DNA of 64,000 nt from Gemmatimonadota bacterium. Lineage in GTDB: Bacteria > Gemmatimonadota > Gemmatimonadetes > Gemmatimonadales > Gemmatimonadaceae. Below the pieces are notes generated by a model. The model was not told the origin of the DNA. It made no database searches and saw only the letters and a program-made list of their open reading frames with translations. Positions 62,943 to 64,000 of this stretch are shown here, piece after piece; position 1 is the first letter of the stretch; the number at the start of each line of letters is the position of its first letter. A program made the position numbers and the translations under genes. Location: positions 744,001-808,000 of the forward strand of contig JADJAD010000001.1 in the NCBI GenBank assembly GCA_016704465.1. The letters are read 5' to 3'.

Positions 62943-64000
62943 ATGCGTCACCTCATTCGTTCGTCGCGCTACGCCCTGCTCGCCGTCGTCCTGGCCTGCG
63001 GTCAGTCCGATGGTCCCGACATATCCGACAACTTCCAGTGGCTCGAGTCGATGCATGGCGACAGCGCCATGGCGTGGGTGCAGACCGAGAACGCCAGGAC
63101 CGCCACGGTCCTCGAGGCGGATCCCCGATATGCGAGCATCTACAAGGCAGCGCTCGACATGGCGCAAGCCGAGGATCGGCTGCCGTACGTGTCCTTCCTC
63201 GGGGGAGAGCTGTACAACTTCTGGCAGGACTCCGCGCACGTGCGCGGCATCTGGCGCCGGACGACACTCGCCAGCTATCGCTCGGCGTCGCCCGCATGGA
63301 CGACGGTGCTCGACATCGATTCGCTCGCGCGGGCGGAGAATGCCAACTGGGTCTGGCAGGGCTCCGACTGCGCCAGACCCGGCGAGCGCCGCTGCCTCCT
63401 GATGCTCTCCGACGGCGGCGAGGACGCGAACACGGTGCGCGAGTTCGATGTCGTGTCACGCACGTTCGTGACGGACGGCTTCGTCCTCCCCAAGGGAAAG
63501 CAGCGCTTGGCGTGGGTCAGCCTGGATACGATTCTCGTGTCGCGGGAATGGGAGGCGGGCGAGGTCACGACATCGGGCTACCCGTTCATCGTCAAGCGGC
63601 TGGCGCGTGGCCAGGCACTCGCCGACGCGGTCGAGATCTATCGCGGATCCGCGACGGACGGCGGCTACGGAGTGTCCCCGGCGACGCTGGTCGATGCCAA
63701 GGGGAACCGCGCGACGTTCATCGATCGACCGCTGAGCACGTTCGAGTCCGAGAAGCATCTCGTGAGGGCGACGGACGTGGCGCAGCTGTCGATCCCCCGC
63801 AAGGCGGGGATCGTGGACATGGTCGACGGGCGGGTGCTCGTGCAGCTGTCGGCCGAGTGGACCGGCGGGGCGGCGCCCATCCCGGCCGGGGCGGTCGCGG
63901 TGTTCGACCTGGCCGCCGCCCTGCGCGAGCCCGGCACGCTGGTTCCCGAGGTCGTCTTCGCGCCGGGGCCGCGCGAGTCGGTGGCCGGCGTCTCGGCCAC
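62943..64000 (+). CDS. Prolyl oligopeptidase family (S9A) protein, 3' end outside the window
   Basis: The first 352 codons of an S9A peptidase. A signal peptide with possible lipobox (LLAVVLAC) is followed by the family opening: NFQWLESMHGDSAMAWVQTE, RYASIYKAALDMAQAEDRLP, LYNFWQDSAHVRGIWRRT and WTTVLDIDSLARAENANWVW, then the beta-propeller. The catalytic hydrolase domain would lie beyond 64000, so activity cannot be checked. Start at ATG 62943. Confidence 0.85.
   Translation, partial: MRHLIRSSRYALLAVVLACGQSDGPDISDNFQWLESMHGDSAMAWVQTENARTATVLEADPRYASIYKAALDMAQAEDRLPYVSFLGGELYNFWQDSAHVRGIWRRTTLASYRSASPAWTTVLDIDSLARAENANWVWQGSDCARPGERRCLLMLSDGGEDANTVREFDVVSRTFVTDGFVLPKGKQRLAWVSLDTILVSREWEAGEVTTSGYPFIVKRLARGQALADAVEIYRGSATDGGYGVSPATLVDAKGNRATFIDRPLSTFESEKHLVRATDVAQLSIPRKAGIVDMVDGRVLVQLSAEWTGGAAPIPAGAVAVFDLAAALREPGTLVPEVVFAPGPRESVAGVSA

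Overview
The window is high-GC bacterial DNA that most resembles Gemmatimonadota. The basis is gene content: a CBM9/DUF5916 outer-membrane protein, TolB-propeller and other exported amidohydrolases, a serine/threonine kinase with a TPR tail, an ECF-like sigma factor paired with a second kinase, and many signal-peptide or lipobox proteins. The assignment is an inference, with Acidobacteriota or another soil lineage as the alternative. No rRNA, tRNA or CRISPR array was seen.

Layout. 0.5-4 kb: a five-PAS hybrid histidine kinase and a DUF1801 protein. 4-11 kb: a DUF4157 (eCIS-core) protein with a possible nuclease-toxin tail, a plastocyanin-like protein, an S10 serine carboxypeptidase and a DUF5916 outer-membrane protein; several gaps hold short GC-rich tandem repeats. 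11-13 kb: arginase followed by a TIGR00300-type ornithine cyclodeaminase, together an arginine-to-proline route. 13.3-18.5 kb: a serine/threonine kinase flanked by two paralogous small proteins of a family I do not recognise, plus an exported coiled-coil protein. 18.7-24 kb: a LuxR-type regulator, a DUF1353 protein, a large amidohydrolase and a small lipoprotein.

24-33 kb is a decayed accessory region. It holds an IS1182-type transposase remnant fused to the start of an amidohydrolase, a frameshifted methyltransferase, a PhoX-like protein, three toxin-antitoxin modules whose antitoxins look intact but whose toxins are all broken, and an OPT transporter with two frameshifts. 33-38 kb: a kelch lipoprotein and a divergent sulfatase / formylglycine-generating-enzyme pair. 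38-41 kb: a mosaic of remnants, including copied pieces of the OPT and formylglycine-enzyme genes, and a 5'-truncated DUF1566 gene.

41.8-64 kb is mostly ordinary chromosome: glutamate dehydrogenase, a PadR regulator divergent from an outer-membrane protein, VOC proteins, a lipoprotein of three Cys-paired repeats, the sigma-kinase pair (kinase interrupted by an in-frame TAA), cyanophycinase, TauE/SafE, DUF4256, DUF1810, an NmrA-type reductase, a beta-propeller, an amidohydrolase, a GHL10 protein, and the start of a prolyl oligopeptidase running off the edge.

Several otherwise well-preserved genes carry one-base frameshifts, most of them in short C or G runs. That pattern suggests uncorrected assembly errors as much as biological decay, so pseudogene labels for the OPT transporter, sulfatase, methyltransferase, repeat lipoprotein and second kinase are provisional.
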